Origin: [Clostridium] aerotolerans DSM 5434
Lineage (GTDB): Bacteria > Bacillota > Clostridia > Lachnospirales > Lachnospiraceae
Direction: 5' to 3'
Assembly (NCBI RefSeq): GCF_000687555.1
Contig: NZ_JHWJ01000014.1
Coordinates: forward strand, 92,113-156,112
DNA length: 64,000 nucleotides
Shown: piece by piece, positions 1-8,997 of the stretch
Layout of the letters: each line of letters starts with the position of its first letter
Position numbering within the stretch: position 1 is the first letter of the stretch
Program-made: the position numbers and the translations under genes
Notes under the pieces: generated by a model
Databases searched by the model: none
What the model was told of the DNA's origin: nothing
The model's input: the letters and a program-made list of their open reading frames with translations, nothing else

Positions 1-1202
1 TTTACGAAACGCAGCTTTCCATGCTTTCTGTAAGCCTCCCCGATCTTCATATCTCCTTCTATTACATTCCTGCCTTCCTCTGTGGTATAAAGGCGGATGG
101 ATTTTATGGGATGAAGCAGTGCATTTTTCGTATAATAAAGCAGCTTTCGCTTTCTTGTACCTTCTGGGAATTTCTCGTTAAAGAGGCGTTTTAACCTTCT
201 TCCTACCCGGTAGAACAAAGCCTCGTGACGTCTTAAACGGTTGATGATCTCTTCCATGTTTTCACAGTCTTTACGAAGGGTGGTGATGATCATATCCTGA
301 TTGGTCACGTGGTTATCCGTCAGACGCTTTACTTCCTGCTGCTTTGTGATGGTCACATCTTTTTCATGAAGCTCCATCTCCATCTGGGAAATCTGCTCTT
401 TGGTATCATCAATGATCTGGGATACTTGAAACATATCATCTGGAATGGCATGGGTCTCATGCATGTAGTTTACCAGATAAATCTGCTGATTTTCTCCATG
501 GACGTATTCCTGGAAGCTGCGTTCCATCTCCTGATAGAGAGACAGACGATCCCCATCTACTCCGAATTCCTCTAAAAATGCTTCCATGGAATCGTAGGTC
601 AGGATGCTTTTATACTGCTCATAGAAATAATAGAGTACCCGGAATTTAATGAAGTTAACTGGAACCGGGAAGGTAAATACCCATTCATAATCGAGACAAT
701 AAGGACCATTTTCAGTTAACATAATATTCTCAAAGAGACAGTCTATATTCGATGCCTGGAAGGTCCAGTCTTTTTTGATTTTCTCATCGGCCTGGGATAA
801 GTCACCAAAGACCTCCTTAAATTCAGGAGTTAAGTGAAATGGAAGCATGCAATCTTCCTTTACGCTTAAGATCATGGAAATGGCGTCTTCCATCTTAGAG
901 ACAGAAACCTTCCCGTCCTTGATCTCTCTGCCCAAAATTTCAGATAAGGTCTCTCCCTTTAAGAATTCAAACCGGGCGGTCCGTCCATCAGGGCTTACAG
1001 AGACCTCTGCCACCTTTAACCTCTGGTTCTGCTCCATAAGACTCTTATATTTGTCGCCCAGGGACCGGATATGAGCGGTGCCTTCCGGAGTCAGGGCTGA
1101 TTTTTCCACATAGGGAACTCCGCCTTCCTCCACCAGACTGGTGCGGATCTGAAAGGCGTCCCTGCGGGTTTTATTGTATTTTACAAAGTTAATCTTCTTC
1201 AT
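1..1202 (-). CDS. Kinase-like domain plus coiled-coil protein, partial at the left edge
   Basis: An open frame of 400 codons starts at an ATG at 1202 and runs off the window without a stop. It overlaps the end of the methyltransferase gene by 14 bases, so it is the last visible gene of the rfbC-wzm-wzt operon. Residues about 145-180 carry a kinase-fold-like pair of motifs, NIDCLFENIM followed by LDYEWVF, reminiscent of the D-x-N catalytic and D-x-E metal-binding segments of choline-kinase-like enzymes. Residues about 255-325 are charged and heptad-like, probably a coiled coil, followed by a basic stretch. The rest lies outside the window and could hold a glycosyltransferase domain. I infer a role in building or terminating the exported glycan; kinase activity is unproven and the domain may be inactive. 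Confidence 0.7.
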   Translation of the reverse strand, partial: MKKINFVKYNKTRRDAFQIRTSLVEEGGVPYVEKSALTPEGTAHIRSLGDKYKSLMEQNQRLKVAEVSVSPDGRTARFEFLKGETLSEILGREIKDGKVSVSKMEDAISMILSVKEDCMLPFHLTPEFKEVFGDLSQADEKIKKDWTFQASNIDCLFENIMLTENGPYCLDYEWVFTFPVPVNFIKFRVLYYFYEQYKSILTYDSMEAFLEEFGVDGDRLSLYQEMERSFQEYVHGENQQIYLVNYMHETHAIPDDMFQVSQIIDDTKEQISQMEMELHEKDVTITKQQEVKRLTDNHVTNQDMIITTLRKDCENMEEIINRLRRHEALFYRVGRRLKRLFNEKFPEGTRKRKLLYYTKNALLHPIKSIRLYTTEEGRNVIEGDMKIGEAYRKHGKLRFV

Positions 1203-1968
1203 GGCGGCTCCAAATGGTTAAAAATGAATTGGCAAATGTCTGAAACTGTTTTCCCTCGCAAACTTCATCAAACATCTTTCCTAAATCAAAACGCAGATAT
1301 TTGGGATAATCGTAAGCTAAAATAGCATGGGTCAAATCTCCCTTGGAGGGAAGATAAGAATCGGAATATATGGTAACAGGAAGCTTATAATCCGGCATGG
1401 GATAATAGAATTCTACGTTTCCCTGGCATTTTTCCTCTCCACATAACAGTTCTAAAAGCTCCTGTCTGGAAAGTTTTGTTTGATCGGAGACAGCTCCTGC
1501 CTGATACTTTAAGCCCAAGCGGTTGCACAGGGAAAGAATCAGTTTTCCTTCTGGCTTTAGAAGTGCCTTTGCCTTCCCGATCTGTTCCTGATAAGGCTCT
1601 TCTAAAGAACCAACCATGACCACATAATCGAATTGCTCTTCGGTATAGGTATCAAGGCTTCCGGTAACGTATTTGATGTTGTCCCGTTTCTGGTGGCGAA
1701 GGCGGTTAAAGGATAAATTGTTCTGATTGGATTCTAAGACAGTCACCTCTTTTACTCTGCGGCTGTATAGGCCGGTAAGAGCGCCGTAATCGGAACCGAT
1801 CTGCAGGAGGGAGGCGTTTTCTTCAAACTGGTACCATTCCAGCAGATTTTCTCTGATGTCGGAAAGGGCATACATATAATCCAGGTTGGGATTATCTTTT
1901 AGAATCGCTTTTGTGTCTCCCTGATATTTTACATACAGATTTCTGATTTCAGGGCTTAAATCGTTCAT
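1189..1968 (-). CDS. Class I SAM-dependent methyltransferase
   Basis: The 259-residue protein has a Rossmann-type SAM-binding motif I near residue 55 (LLQIGSDYGALTG), an acidic post-II position (VTVLESN) and a motif corresponding to FDYVVMVGSLEE, as in class I methyltransferases. It has no signal peptide or membrane segment, so it is cytosolic. It lies 13 bases downstream of the wzt-like gene and overlaps the next gene by 14 bases, which places it in the ABC-exported polysaccharide operon. A plausible role is methylation of the glycan, possibly as a non-reducing-end cap recognised by the extra C-terminal domain of the exporter ATPase; that role is inferred from context. The acceptor cannot be read from the sequence. 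Confidence 0.8.
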   Translation of the reverse strand: MNDLSPEIRNLYVKYQGDTKAILKDNPNLDYMYALSDIRENLLEWYQFEENASLLQIGSDYGALTGLYSRRVKEVTVLESNQNNLSFNRLRHQKRDNIKYVTGSLDTYTEEQFDYVVMVGSLEEPYQEQIGKAKALLKPEGKLILSLCNRLGLKYQAGAVSDQTKLSRQELLELLCGEEKCQGNVEFYYPMPDYKLPVTIYSDSYLPSKGDLTHAILAYDYPKYLRFDLGKMFDEVCEGKQFQTFANSFLTIWSRHEED

Positions 1969-1981
1969 TGATGCTTCCTCC

Positions 1982-3325
1982 TCACACTCTGTCCCGATGC
2001 AGCATAAGACTTACTTCCGGTTCCATATCATAGATACCCACTGTATTCTTGTTGGAAATAACCGTTATGTTAACAATATCATACAGACGGTGGTAAACAA
2101 CATGTTCTCCGTTTTCAAATCCGGTACAGCTCATGGAAAGCAGATATTCCCCTCCTTGAAGGGTCATTTTCTGTTTGAATTCCACCTCATATTCATCGCC
2201 GTTTTTCACCGACTCAACGTCTGAAGCTTCATACATGGTATTGGTGCCGGTCAAATCGGCTCCCCGTTTGTCCTTTATGGTGTAAGTAAAAATAGGAGCT
2301 TCGATGTCTCCGTGGAAATGGATTCTCTCTTTGATCGTGAAATACTCACCCTTTAAAAGAAGATTGGAAACATTTCCCCGCTCATCAAGGAGACCGAAAT
2401 CTACGATTTCAGCCTTCTTATCTCCGTATTCGGTACGGTTTGGATTCACGGTCAGCTTATCCTTCATAAAGCCTTCCTGGGCTGCATTTGCTTCTTTTCT
2501 GGATTTCACATGTTCCCCGGAGAAGTCATTTAACTCTCCGCTCCTTATTTCTGCCAGTTCCAAAGACAAATCATCCATCTGATTGGCTAAGATTTTCTTA
2601 TATAAATCTACCATTTTTCCTGGCTCGCCCTGAGCAATGAAGTTACCCTTGTTTAATACTACGACCTGGTCACAATATTTTATAATGGCACCCATATCAT
2701 GTGTAACCATTAAAATGGTGGTTCCATTCTGGCGGATTTCTTCCATACGGCGGTAGCATTTTGCCTGGAAGAATACGTCTCCTACGGAAAGGGCTTCATC
2801 GACGATCAGTATCTCCGGCTCTACATTGATGGCAAGTGCGAAGGCAAGACGGACGAACATACCGCTGGAATATGTTTTTACAGGCTGGTATACAAAATCT
2901 CCGATATCTGCAAAATCCAGGATATCCTTAAGCTTGTCATCCATCTCTTTTCTGGAGAATCCCATCATGGTTCCGTTCATATAGATGTTTTCGATGCCGG
3001 TATAATCCATGTTAAAGCCTGCGCCTAACTCCAGTAAGGCTGAGATAACGCCATTTACCTCCAGAGTTCCGGCGGTAGGGGTCAGGACACCTGTAATGAT
3101 CTTTAAAATAGTGGATTTTCCCGAACCATTGGTTCCGATGATACCCACGGTTTGTCCTTTTTTCACATCAAAAGAAATGCCGTTTAAGGCATAGAAATCC
3201 CGATGATAGTTTTTATGGGTCGGGCTCATGGCTTCCTTTAAGCGGTCGATGGGCTTTTCGTATAGCTTATATATTTTTGTTACGTTATTAACTGATATTG
3301 CATGATTGTTCGATTCTACGGACAT
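1982..3325 (-). CDS. wzt: Polysaccharide ABC exporter ATPase with C-terminal Wzt-like domain
   Basis: This is the nucleotide-binding subunit of an O-antigen/teichoic-acid type exporter. The N-terminal half contains Walker A (GTNGSGKST), the ABC signature as YSSGM, and Walker B (ILIVDEALSVGD), typical of the Wzt/TagH/RfbE branch. About 170 further residues at the C-terminus form a beta-rich region like the Wzt carbohydrate-binding domain, which in Gram-negative systems reads the modified end of the chain. I place the start at 3325 (447 residues) because GGAGG sits six bases upstream; an upstream ATG at 3358 would add 11 residues and overlap the permease. It pairs with the permease directly upstream and precedes a methyltransferase. 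Confidence 0.9.
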   Translation of the reverse strand: MSVESNNHAISVNNVTKIYKLYEKPIDRLKEAMSPTHKNYHRDFYALNGISFDVKKGQTVGIIGTNGSGKSTILKIITGVLTPTAGTLEVNGVISALLELGAGFNMDYTGIENIYMNGTMMGFSRKEMDDKLKDILDFADIGDFVYQPVKTYSSGMFVRLAFALAINVEPEILIVDEALSVGDVFFQAKCYRRMEEIRQNGTTILMVTHDMGAIIKYCDQVVVLNKGNFIAQGEPGKMVDLYKKILANQMDDLSLELAEIRSGELNDFSGEHVKSRKEANAAQEGFMKDKLTVNPNRTEYGDKKAEIVDFGLLDERGNVSNLLLKGEYFTIKERIHFHGDIEAPIFTYTIKDKRGADLTGTNTMYEASDVESVKNGDEYEVEFKQKMTLQGGEYLLSMSCTGFENGEHVVYHRLYDIVNITVISNKNTVGIYDMEPEVSLMLHRDRV

Positions 3326-3347
3326 TGAATCCTCCATACTAAGCTTG

Positions 3348-4160
3348 TCACAACACATCTGAAAAATGAGGACGCAGCTTTTTAAATACTTTTAACCCAA
3401 GGAGCATGATCACGATTGTCACGGTCCAAAAATAAAGTCCAAGGGTGGGTCTTTCTACCAGCCAGTTACCAGACAGCATGCTGTCTCTGTATCCTGCAAC
3501 AATGTAATAGAAAGGATTTAATTTAAGCAAGGTCGGCAGCCAGGAAGGAAAATTCTTAAACATTTCCGGTGCCCACATGATAGGAACCATCCACATGCCA
3601 AACTGTAGGCAAATGCCGATGATCTGTGCCATGTCCTTGAAGAAAACCTGAATGGCACTTGTAAAATAAGCAATTGCAAGGGAAAACATAGAGCTTGCAA
3701 AGGAATAATAAACGATTTGAATCCAGCTTGCTTTTGGAAACACACCATAGCAAAAGAATACTACGATCATGATAAGAGCAAAGATTCCATGTACCATAAG
3801 GCAGGAAATCAGTTTGATGACCGGAAGAATTTCCACACGGAAAACCACCTTTTTCACCAGATAATTATATTCCTGCAGGCACCCGGTTCCAAGGTTTAAT
3901 ACCTCACTGAAAAAGAACCAGGGTACAATGCCTGGGATCAGCCACAGTACATATGGGTAATTGGGCACCGGCGGTACACTTTTAAATCCCATCTGGAATA
4001 CAAAAAAGTAGACCAGTACCGTCGCCATAGGCTGTAAGAACATCCAGGCAATTCCAAAGTAGGAACCTACGAATCGTTTCTTAAAATCTGCTTTTGACAG
4101 CTCCAGGATTAGCTTTCTTTTTGTTATAATTTCTTTTAACAAGGAAACCAGATAATTCAT
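3348..4160 (-). CDS. wzm: Polysaccharide ABC exporter permease (Wzm/TagG family)
   Basis: The 270-residue integral membrane protein has about six hydrophobic segments and the ABC-2 transporter layout of Wzm/TagG permeases, with a cytoplasmic N-terminal KADFKKRFVGSYFG motif before the first membrane segment. It would form the membrane channel that moves a completed, undecaprenyl-linked glycan across the cytoplasmic membrane, powered by the adjacent Wzt-like ATPase. A GAGAGGAG ribosome-binding site lies just upstream of the ATG. It sits 15 bases after rfbC and before wzt, consistent with one operon. Confidence 0.92.
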   Translation of the reverse strand: MNYLVSLLKEIITKRKLILELSKADFKKRFVGSYFGIAWMFLQPMATVLVYFFVFQMGFKSVPPVPNYPYVLWLIPGIVPWFFFSEVLNLGTGCLQEYNYLVKKVVFRVEILPVIKLISCLMVHGIFALIMIVVFFCYGVFPKASWIQIVYYSFASSMFSLAIAYFTSAIQVFFKDMAQIIGICLQFGMWMVPIMWAPEMFKNFPSWLPTLLKLNPFYYIVAGYRDSMLSGNWLVERPTLGLYFWTVTIVIMLLGLKVFKKLRPHFSDVL

Positions 4161-4175
4161 GGTTTTCTCCTCTCA

Positions 4176-4730
4176 CTAAAATTTAAAGGTATCCTTAATG
4201 CTGCCCCACTTCTGATCCTTTTCAGAAATGATCAGCTCCATACCTTCTTCAATCGGCCACTGGATTCCGATTTCCGGATCACTCCAAAGAAGACCGCCCT
4301 CATCACCAGGATGATAGAAATCAGTGCATTTATAAGCAAATTCTGCTTCATCAGACAGAACCAGGAATCCATGGGCAAAGCCTTCCGGAATATAGAACTG
4401 CTTTTTGTTTTCTGCTGTCAGCTCAACGCCGAACCATTTTCCATAGGTTTCGGAAGTGGAACGAAGATCTACTGCCACATCAAATACTTTGCCCTTGATT
4501 ACGCGCACCAGCTTTCCCTGTGGAAATTCCTTCTGGAAATGAAGACCACGAAGAACGCCCTTTACTGACATGGACTGATTATCCTGTACGAAATTCATGG
4601 TAAGGCCTGCTTCTTTAAAATCGTTCTGATTATAGGTCTCTACAAAATAGCCTCTGGAATCTGGAAATACTGTTGGCTCAATGACATAAAGTCCTTCTAT
4701 TCCGCACTCTGATACTTTTATCTTTCCCAT
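4176..4730 (-). CDS. rfbC: dTDP-4-dehydrorhamnose 3,5-epimerase
   Basis: The 184-residue cytosolic RmlC-type cupin epimerises dTDP-4-keto-6-deoxyglucose at C3 and C5, the third step of dTDP-L-rhamnose synthesis. Diagnostic segments are FPDSRGYFVETYN near the N-terminus, VLRGLHFQ (containing the catalytic His), VIKGKVFDVAVDLR, and FYIPEGFAHGFLVLSD. Length is normal for the family. AAAGGAG precedes the ATG. It is the first gene of the visible exporter operon, which suggests that the exported glycan contains rhamnose. The other rml genes are not in this window. Confidence 0.95.
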   Translation of the reverse strand: MGKIKVSECGIEGLYVIEPTVFPDSRGYFVETYNQNDFKEAGLTMNFVQDNQSMSVKGVLRGLHFQKEFPQGKLVRVIKGKVFDVAVDLRSTSETYGKWFGVELTAENKKQFYIPEGFAHGFLVLSDEAEFAYKCTDFYHPGDEGGLLWSDPEIGIQWPIEEGMELIISEKDQKWGSIKDTFKF

Positions 4731-4865
4731 AATTTATGCTCCTTTATCATTTAAAACATTCTTTTACTTGTAGCATTCTACCACAACTCAGCTCAGATTT
4801 CCATATATAGCAAAATATTTATTGGTTTCGGCCCCATTCAGGACCTGTTTTTCCCCTCTGGTGTC

Positions 4866-4905
4866 AAAAATGCCGCCTGACTGACGGTTCATCAGCCAAG
4901 CGGCA
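4866..4905 (-). terminator. Rho-independent terminator of the secreted wall-binding protein gene
   Basis: An inverted repeat with TGCCGC/GCGGCA arms and further pairing inside is followed on the minus strand by TTTTTGAC. It lies about 60 bases after the stop of the gene ending at 4964. Confidence 0.75.
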
Positions 4906-4963
4906 CACATTATGCTTTATCCTTTAACCCTTATCCAATTTGTCATACAGTGTACTGACTTAC

Positions 4964-5983
4964 TTATGCGCCGGTCCAGGCACCATCGCTTCCCACCAGA
5001 TATCCGTCTGGAGTGGTTGCACTTGAATACATCGCGCCGTCAGCCCCACAGTAATACCATTTGGAATTCCAGGATACCCAGCCGGTTACCATGTATCCGT
5101 ACTCATTAAAATAGTACCATCTTCCGTCAATGGACTGCCAGTTGCTTACGGTATAGCTTTTATCGGCGTTGCAATACCACCAGCCATTGTTATCTTTTAA
5201 CCATGCGCCGGTACCTTGAGTCGTTCCTGGACCGGAAGAACTGTCTGAGCTGCCGGAGGTACCGGAACTGTTTGATTTTATCTCTTCTGCTTCCGTTGAG
5301 GACAAATACCAGGAATCGGAGGTTTCCCAGCTCCCCTTGTTAGAAGAATTATAGACACCTCTTACCTTGAATGTATAATAGCCGCTGGAAGTAAAATAGC
5401 TGGAGAAATTATAGCTGGAACCAGTTGTGGTGAATACAGAGGTAACAGCGGTGCTTCCCCGATAGAGTCTTACTTCGTATTTATTGGCATCCTCAACCTC
5501 TTCCCAGCTTGCTTCTCCGTTTGATTCATCCCAGGTCAGATCACTGACGTCCAGATCATAGCTACTGCTGCTATCATCATCTAATGCATCAAGGGTAATA
5601 TAGACTATGAGTTCTGAGGAGCTGCTTCTGCTTACTGAGATAATGGTACCGTCTGAACCGCTGATACTCACGCTGCTCTTTGAGAACCCGCTGGCAAAAT
5701 AATAATCGTCATCTGCCTCTACATACACCTTAAGCTTTGGCTTATCTCCATCTTCCCAATCATCATTTGGCGTGTTTGTCACCGTTGCTTCTTCCACGCT
5801 ATATTTACTGGAACTGGTTGTGACGGTTACATCACTGCTACTGCTTCCTGCTTCTATATCCGAATCAATATCCAGGGAAACGCTGCTTATTTTGGTTTGA
5901 GTGGCTGCGATTGAGGAAAGCGGGAATGCTGCCATAAATATTGCAGTGCTTACTATGGCTATTACTTTTTTGTATTGAAACAT
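4964..5983 (-). CDS. Secreted protein with fibronectin-like region and choline-binding-type wall repeats
   Basis: The protein (339 residues from 5983) begins with a signal peptide (basic FQYKK, hydrophobic core, cleavage probably after SSIAA). A Ser/Asp/Thr-rich middle has tandem beta-rich stretches, including TWDESNGEASWEEVEDA, which looks like a fibronectin-type-III-like fold. The C-terminus carries aromatic repeats (GWWYCNADKSY, GRWYYFNEYGYMVTGW, KWYYCGADGAM) typical of cell-wall/choline-binding repeats. It probably decorates the cell wall non-covalently. Start 5983 is preferred because AGGAGGG lies eight bases upstream; an in-frame ATG at 6001 has no such site. It is flanked by its own terminator and an upstream hairpin, so it is likely monocistronic. 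Ligand and function are unknown. Confidence 0.88.
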   Translation of the reverse strand: MFQYKKVIAIVSTAIFMAAFPLSSIAATQTKISSVSLDIDSDIEAGSSSSDVTVTTSSSKYSVEEATVTNTPNDDWEDGDKPKLKVYVEADDDYYFASGFSKSSVSISGSDGTIISVSRSSSSELIVYITLDALDDDSSSSYDLDVSDLTWDESNGEASWEEVEDANKYEVRLYRGSTAVTSVFTTTGSSYNFSSYFTSSGYYTFKVRGVYNSSNKGSWETSDSWYLSSTEAEEIKSNSSGTSGSSDSSSGPGTTQGTGAWLKDNNGWWYCNADKSYTVSNWQSIDGRWYYFNEYGYMVTGWVSWNSKWYYCGADGAMYSSATTPDGYLVGSDGAWTGA

Positions 5984-6008
5984 ATCAGATCCCTCCTGCA
6001 TTCTATGG

Positions 6009-6083
6009 TCCGGAGCGCCTAAAGGCGCCGCCGGAATGTTTTATGTTGCCTGAAATTTTACCACAGACTGCTTAAATCAGTCT
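6009..6083 (-). promoter_or_regulatory. Leader hairpin and upstream dyad of the wall-binding protein gene
   Basis: Reading on the minus strand, a dyad AGACTG-N7-CAGTCT (6065-6083) lies just upstream of a -10-like TAAAAT (6060 to 6055). A strong GC hairpin (TCCGG...GCGCC/GGCGC...CCGGA, 6009-6035) then sits in the predicted 5' leader about a dozen bases before the AGGAGGG ribosome-binding site. The first could be an operator and the second an mRNA stabiliser or translation modulator; both roles are inferred. Confidence 0.4.
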
Positions 6084-6154
6084 TAAATATTCCAGAAATT
6101 TGCAAAAACAATTTGTAGATGCAAGAAGAACCTGTATTCTTTTTCATGATAGCA

Positions 6155-7330
6155 TTACTGTTTGGCGATGAATGATTTTCTCTTGCTCACTACATCAAAG
6201 ATAACTGCTGCCATTAGTACCGCTCCCTTAACTACTTTCTGGAGGTTCTGGTCTACTCCCATAATGCTCATTCCAAGGTTTAATACACCCATAAGCGTAG
6301 CACCTACAATAACGCCTGGTACGGTTCCGGTACCGCCATAGGCAGAGGCGCCTCCGATAAAGCAGGCACCAATAGCGTCCATCTCGTAGTTGTTTCCTGC
6401 GGTTGGGTTTGCGGAATTAAGACGGGCTACGGTTACCATGCCTGCTACGGCTGCTAAAAGGCCCATGTTTAAATACGCAAGGAAATAAACTTTATTGGTA
6501 TCAATACCAGATAATCTTGTGGCCTTTTCATTGCCTCCTACGGCATAGAAATAACGGCCAGTGGTTGTTTTAGAGGAAATGTAGCTGTAAATTCCGATGA
6601 TGACTGCGACCCAGATAAGAGCGTTTGGAATGCCTTTGTATTTTGCCAGCTTATACATAAAGGCAAGAATGACAAGGCTGATGAGTGACAGCTTTACAAT
6701 GGTTCCAAATAAGGGATCTACATGGTAGCCTTTTTGTTGTCTTCTTCTGCGGCTTAGAAGCTCCAGAACGATAAAGACCAGGCAGGCGATCACTCCAATT
6801 AAAAAGCAGGTCAGGTTAAAGCCTTCCATTCCAAAGATATCCGGGACATAGGAATTAAACAGGGATAGAAATGGATCCGGGATTGGAGATAAGGTCATTC
6901 CCTGAAGAACCACGTTAGACAAACCACGGAACATGAGCATTCCGGCCAGGGTTACGATAAATGGAGGAATTCTTACATAGGCAATCCAGAAGCCCTGCCA
7001 TGCACCGGCTAAAATTCCGATGATAGCCATTGCAAGTAAGGTCAGATAGGGGTTGATGCCAAAGGTGATCATCATGGTTCCCCCAACGGCTCCAATAAAG
7101 CAGACCAGGGAACCTACGGATAAATCGATATTGCCTCCGGTGAGAATACAAAACAGCATACCGGTAGCAAGAATAAATACATAGGCGTTCTGTGCGATTA
7201 AGTTATTTACATTCTGGGGCAGAAGCATTTTCCCGCCTGTATTGACTGTAAATAGAATGACCACTACTAAAAGAACGATTATCATGGTATATTTTTTTAA
7301 TCCCTCAGATAATTTAATCTTATTCTTCAT
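6155..7330 (-). CDS. mmsB: Monosaccharide ABC transporter permease (MmsB/GguB/XylH type)
   Basis: The 391-residue polytopic membrane protein has the branched-chain-permease-like fold of CUT2 sugar transporters. Recognisable motifs are the GGNIDLSVGS segment near residue 65 and the C-terminal GGNEKATRLSGIDTNKV and GGASAYGGTGTVPGV segments. A longer central cytoplasmic loop (RRRRQQKGYH) matches the long GguB/XylH subgroup. It starts three bases after the ATPase gene, the last gene of chvE-mmsA-mmsB. With those it imports a pentose or hexose monosaccharide such as xylose, arabinose, galactose or glucose; the exact sugar cannot be deduced. Confidence 0.93.
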   Translation of the reverse strand: MKNKIKLSEGLKKYTMIIVLLVVVILFTVNTGGKMLLPQNVNNLIAQNAYVFILATGMLFCILTGGNIDLSVGSLVCFIGAVGGTMMITFGINPYLTLLAMAIIGILAGAWQGFWIAYVRIPPFIVTLAGMLMFRGLSNVVLQGMTLSPIPDPFLSLFNSYVPDIFGMEGFNLTCFLIGVIACLVFIVLELLSRRRRQQKGYHVDPLFGTIVKLSLISLVILAFMYKLAKYKGIPNALIWVAVIIGIYSYISSKTTTGRYFYAVGGNEKATRLSGIDTNKVYFLAYLNMGLLAAVAGMVTVARLNSANPTAGNNYEMDAIGACFIGGASAYGGTGTVPGVIVGATLMGVLNLGMSIMGVDQNLQKVVKGAVLMAAVIFDVVSKRKSFIAKQ

Positions 7331-7333
7331 TGC

Positions 7334-8923
7334 TTACTCTCCCTTCTGCTGCTCTGCCCGTTCTAAGGGGGCTGGTGCTGTCCCATCAGAGTATTTATCT
7401 GATTTTAAAATACAGGCCATGATTTTTTCCTGAGTTGCCTCTTCTGCATCGATTTCTCCTACCATCTTGCCTTCATTCATTATATAAATGCGGTCAGACA
7501 TTCCAAGGACTTCCGGAAGCTCGGAGGAGATCATAATCACTGATTTTCCTTCTGCTGCCAGGCGGTTGATGATGCAGTAGATTTCATATTTGGCACCTAC
7601 GTCGATTCCCCTGGTAGGTTCATCTAAGATAAGAATATCCGGCTCTGCAAACATCCATTTGGCAAGCAGCACCTTCTGCTGGTTCCCACCGCTTAGATTT
7701 CCTACGTTTTGTTCCACGGAGGAGCATTTCGTCTTTAATTTATCCCGGTATTCCTGGGCCACACCAAACTCTTTGTCTTTATCTATGATGGTCCGGTGGC
7801 TGATGGCCTTTAAATTAGACAAGGTGGTATTGATTTTAATGGGATTTCCAAGAATGAGCCCATTGCCTTTCCGGTCTTCTGTTACATAGGCAAGCTTATG
7901 TTTTATGGCGTCCTTTACCGAGGATAAGTTCACCTCTTCCCCATGAATGCGAACGGTGCCCGAAATATTGGCGCCATAGCTTTTGCCAAAGATACTCATG
8001 GCAAGCTCAGTTCTTCCTGCTCCCATCAGGCCGCAGATTCCAAGGACTTCTCCTTTTCTTACATGAAAGGACACGTCACTTACTACCTTCCGGTCGGAAT
8101 AGAGGGGATGGTAAGCATTCCAGTTCTCCACCTCCATGGCCATTTCTCCAATGGTCACATCGTGGCGTTTCGGGAAGCGGTCTACAAGCTCCCGGCCTAC
8201 CATTCCTTTGATGATACGGTCCTCAGAGATGTTATCTACCTTCCGGTCCAGAGTCTCTATGGTCTGACCATCTCTAAGAATGGTTATCTTATCTGCCACA
8301 TAGGCTATCTCATTCAATTTGTGGGAAATGATGATGGAGGTCATTCCCTCTTTTTTGAATTTTAATAAAAGCTCCAGAAGAGCTTTTGAATCGTCTTCGT
8401 TCAGTGATGCGGTTGGCTCATCAAGAATCAACAGCCTTGCCCGCTTGGCTAATGCTTTTGCAATCTCTACTAACTGCTGCTTTCCTACGCTGATATCCTT
8501 AATTAATGTATGGGAGGATTCTGTAAGACCCACAGTCTTTAAGTATTTGTCTGCCTCTCCATAGGTTTCATTCCAGTCGATGGCATATTTTTTTCCCTTT
8601 TCATTTCCAAGATACATGTTTTCTGCAATTGTCATATATGGAACCATTGCAAGCTCCTGATGGATGATGACAATGCCTTTGTGCTCGCTGTCACTGATGT
8701 CGTGAAATTCACAGATTTGTCCGTCGTAGATGATGTCCCCCTCATAGGACCCATATGAGTATATCCCGCTTAACACGTTCATGAGAGTTGACTTTCCTGC
8801 TCCGTTTTCGCCCACCAGGGCGTGAATTTCGCCTTCCTCCACCTGGAGGTTCACATCACTTAATACCTTAACACCAGGAAATGTCTTTGTTATGTTTTTC
8901 ATTTCTAGCAGTATTTTAGCCAA
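7334..8923 (-). CDS. mmsA: Monosaccharide ABC transporter ATP-binding protein (MmsA/GguA/XylG type)
   Basis: The 529-residue protein has two tandem ABC cassettes, as in CUT2 sugar importers. The first has a canonical Walker A (GENGAGKST), signature region (DISVGKQQL) and Walker B ([11 protein letters not shown]). The second has the degenerate Walker A (GLMGAGRTE), signature LSGGNQQK and Walker B ([14 protein letters not shown]) typical of this family. It is cytosolic and energises the permease encoded three bases downstream. A hairpin in the gap after chvE probably sets the lower expression of this gene relative to the binding protein. Confidence 0.94.
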   Translation of the reverse strand: MAKILLEMKNITKTFPGVKVLSDVNLQVEEGEIHALVGENGAGKSTLMNVLSGIYSYGSYEGDIIYDGQICEFHDISDSEHKGIVIIHQELAMVPYMTIAENMYLGNEKGKKYAIDWNETYGEADKYLKTVGLTESSHTLIKDISVGKQQLVEIAKALAKRARLLILDEPTASLNEDDSKALLELLLKFKKEGMTSIIISHKLNEIAYVADKITILRDGQTIETLDRKVDNISEDRIIKGMVGRELVDRFPKRHDVTIGEMAMEVENWNAYHPLYSDRKVVSDVSFHVRKGEVLGICGLMGAGRTELAMSIFGKSYGANISGTVRIHGEEVNLSSVKDAIKHKLAYVTEDRKGNGLILGNPIKINTTLSNLKAISHRTIIDKDKEFGVAQEYRDKLKTKCSSVEQNVGNLSGGNQQKVLLAKWMFAEPDILILDEPTRGIDVGAKYEIYCIINRLAAEGKSVIMISSELPEVLGMSDRIYIMNEGKMVGEIDAEEATQEKIMACILKSDKYSDGTAPAPLERAEQQKGE

Positions 8924-8950
8924 GATTAACCCTCCCTTCCCATTATCATG

Positions 8951-8985
8951 AAAGGGCGTCTCCCGCTTGGCAGAAGCCGCCCCTT
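8951..8985 (-). promoter_or_regulatory. Intercistronic hairpin after chvE
   Basis: An inverted repeat with AAGGGGCG and CGCCCTTT arms lies between chvE and mmsA and has no U-tract. Such hairpins often protect the upstream binding-protein mRNA from 3' decay or attenuate transcription into transporter genes. That function is inferred from position. Confidence 0.5.
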
Positions 8986-8997
8986 AAGGAAATCATT

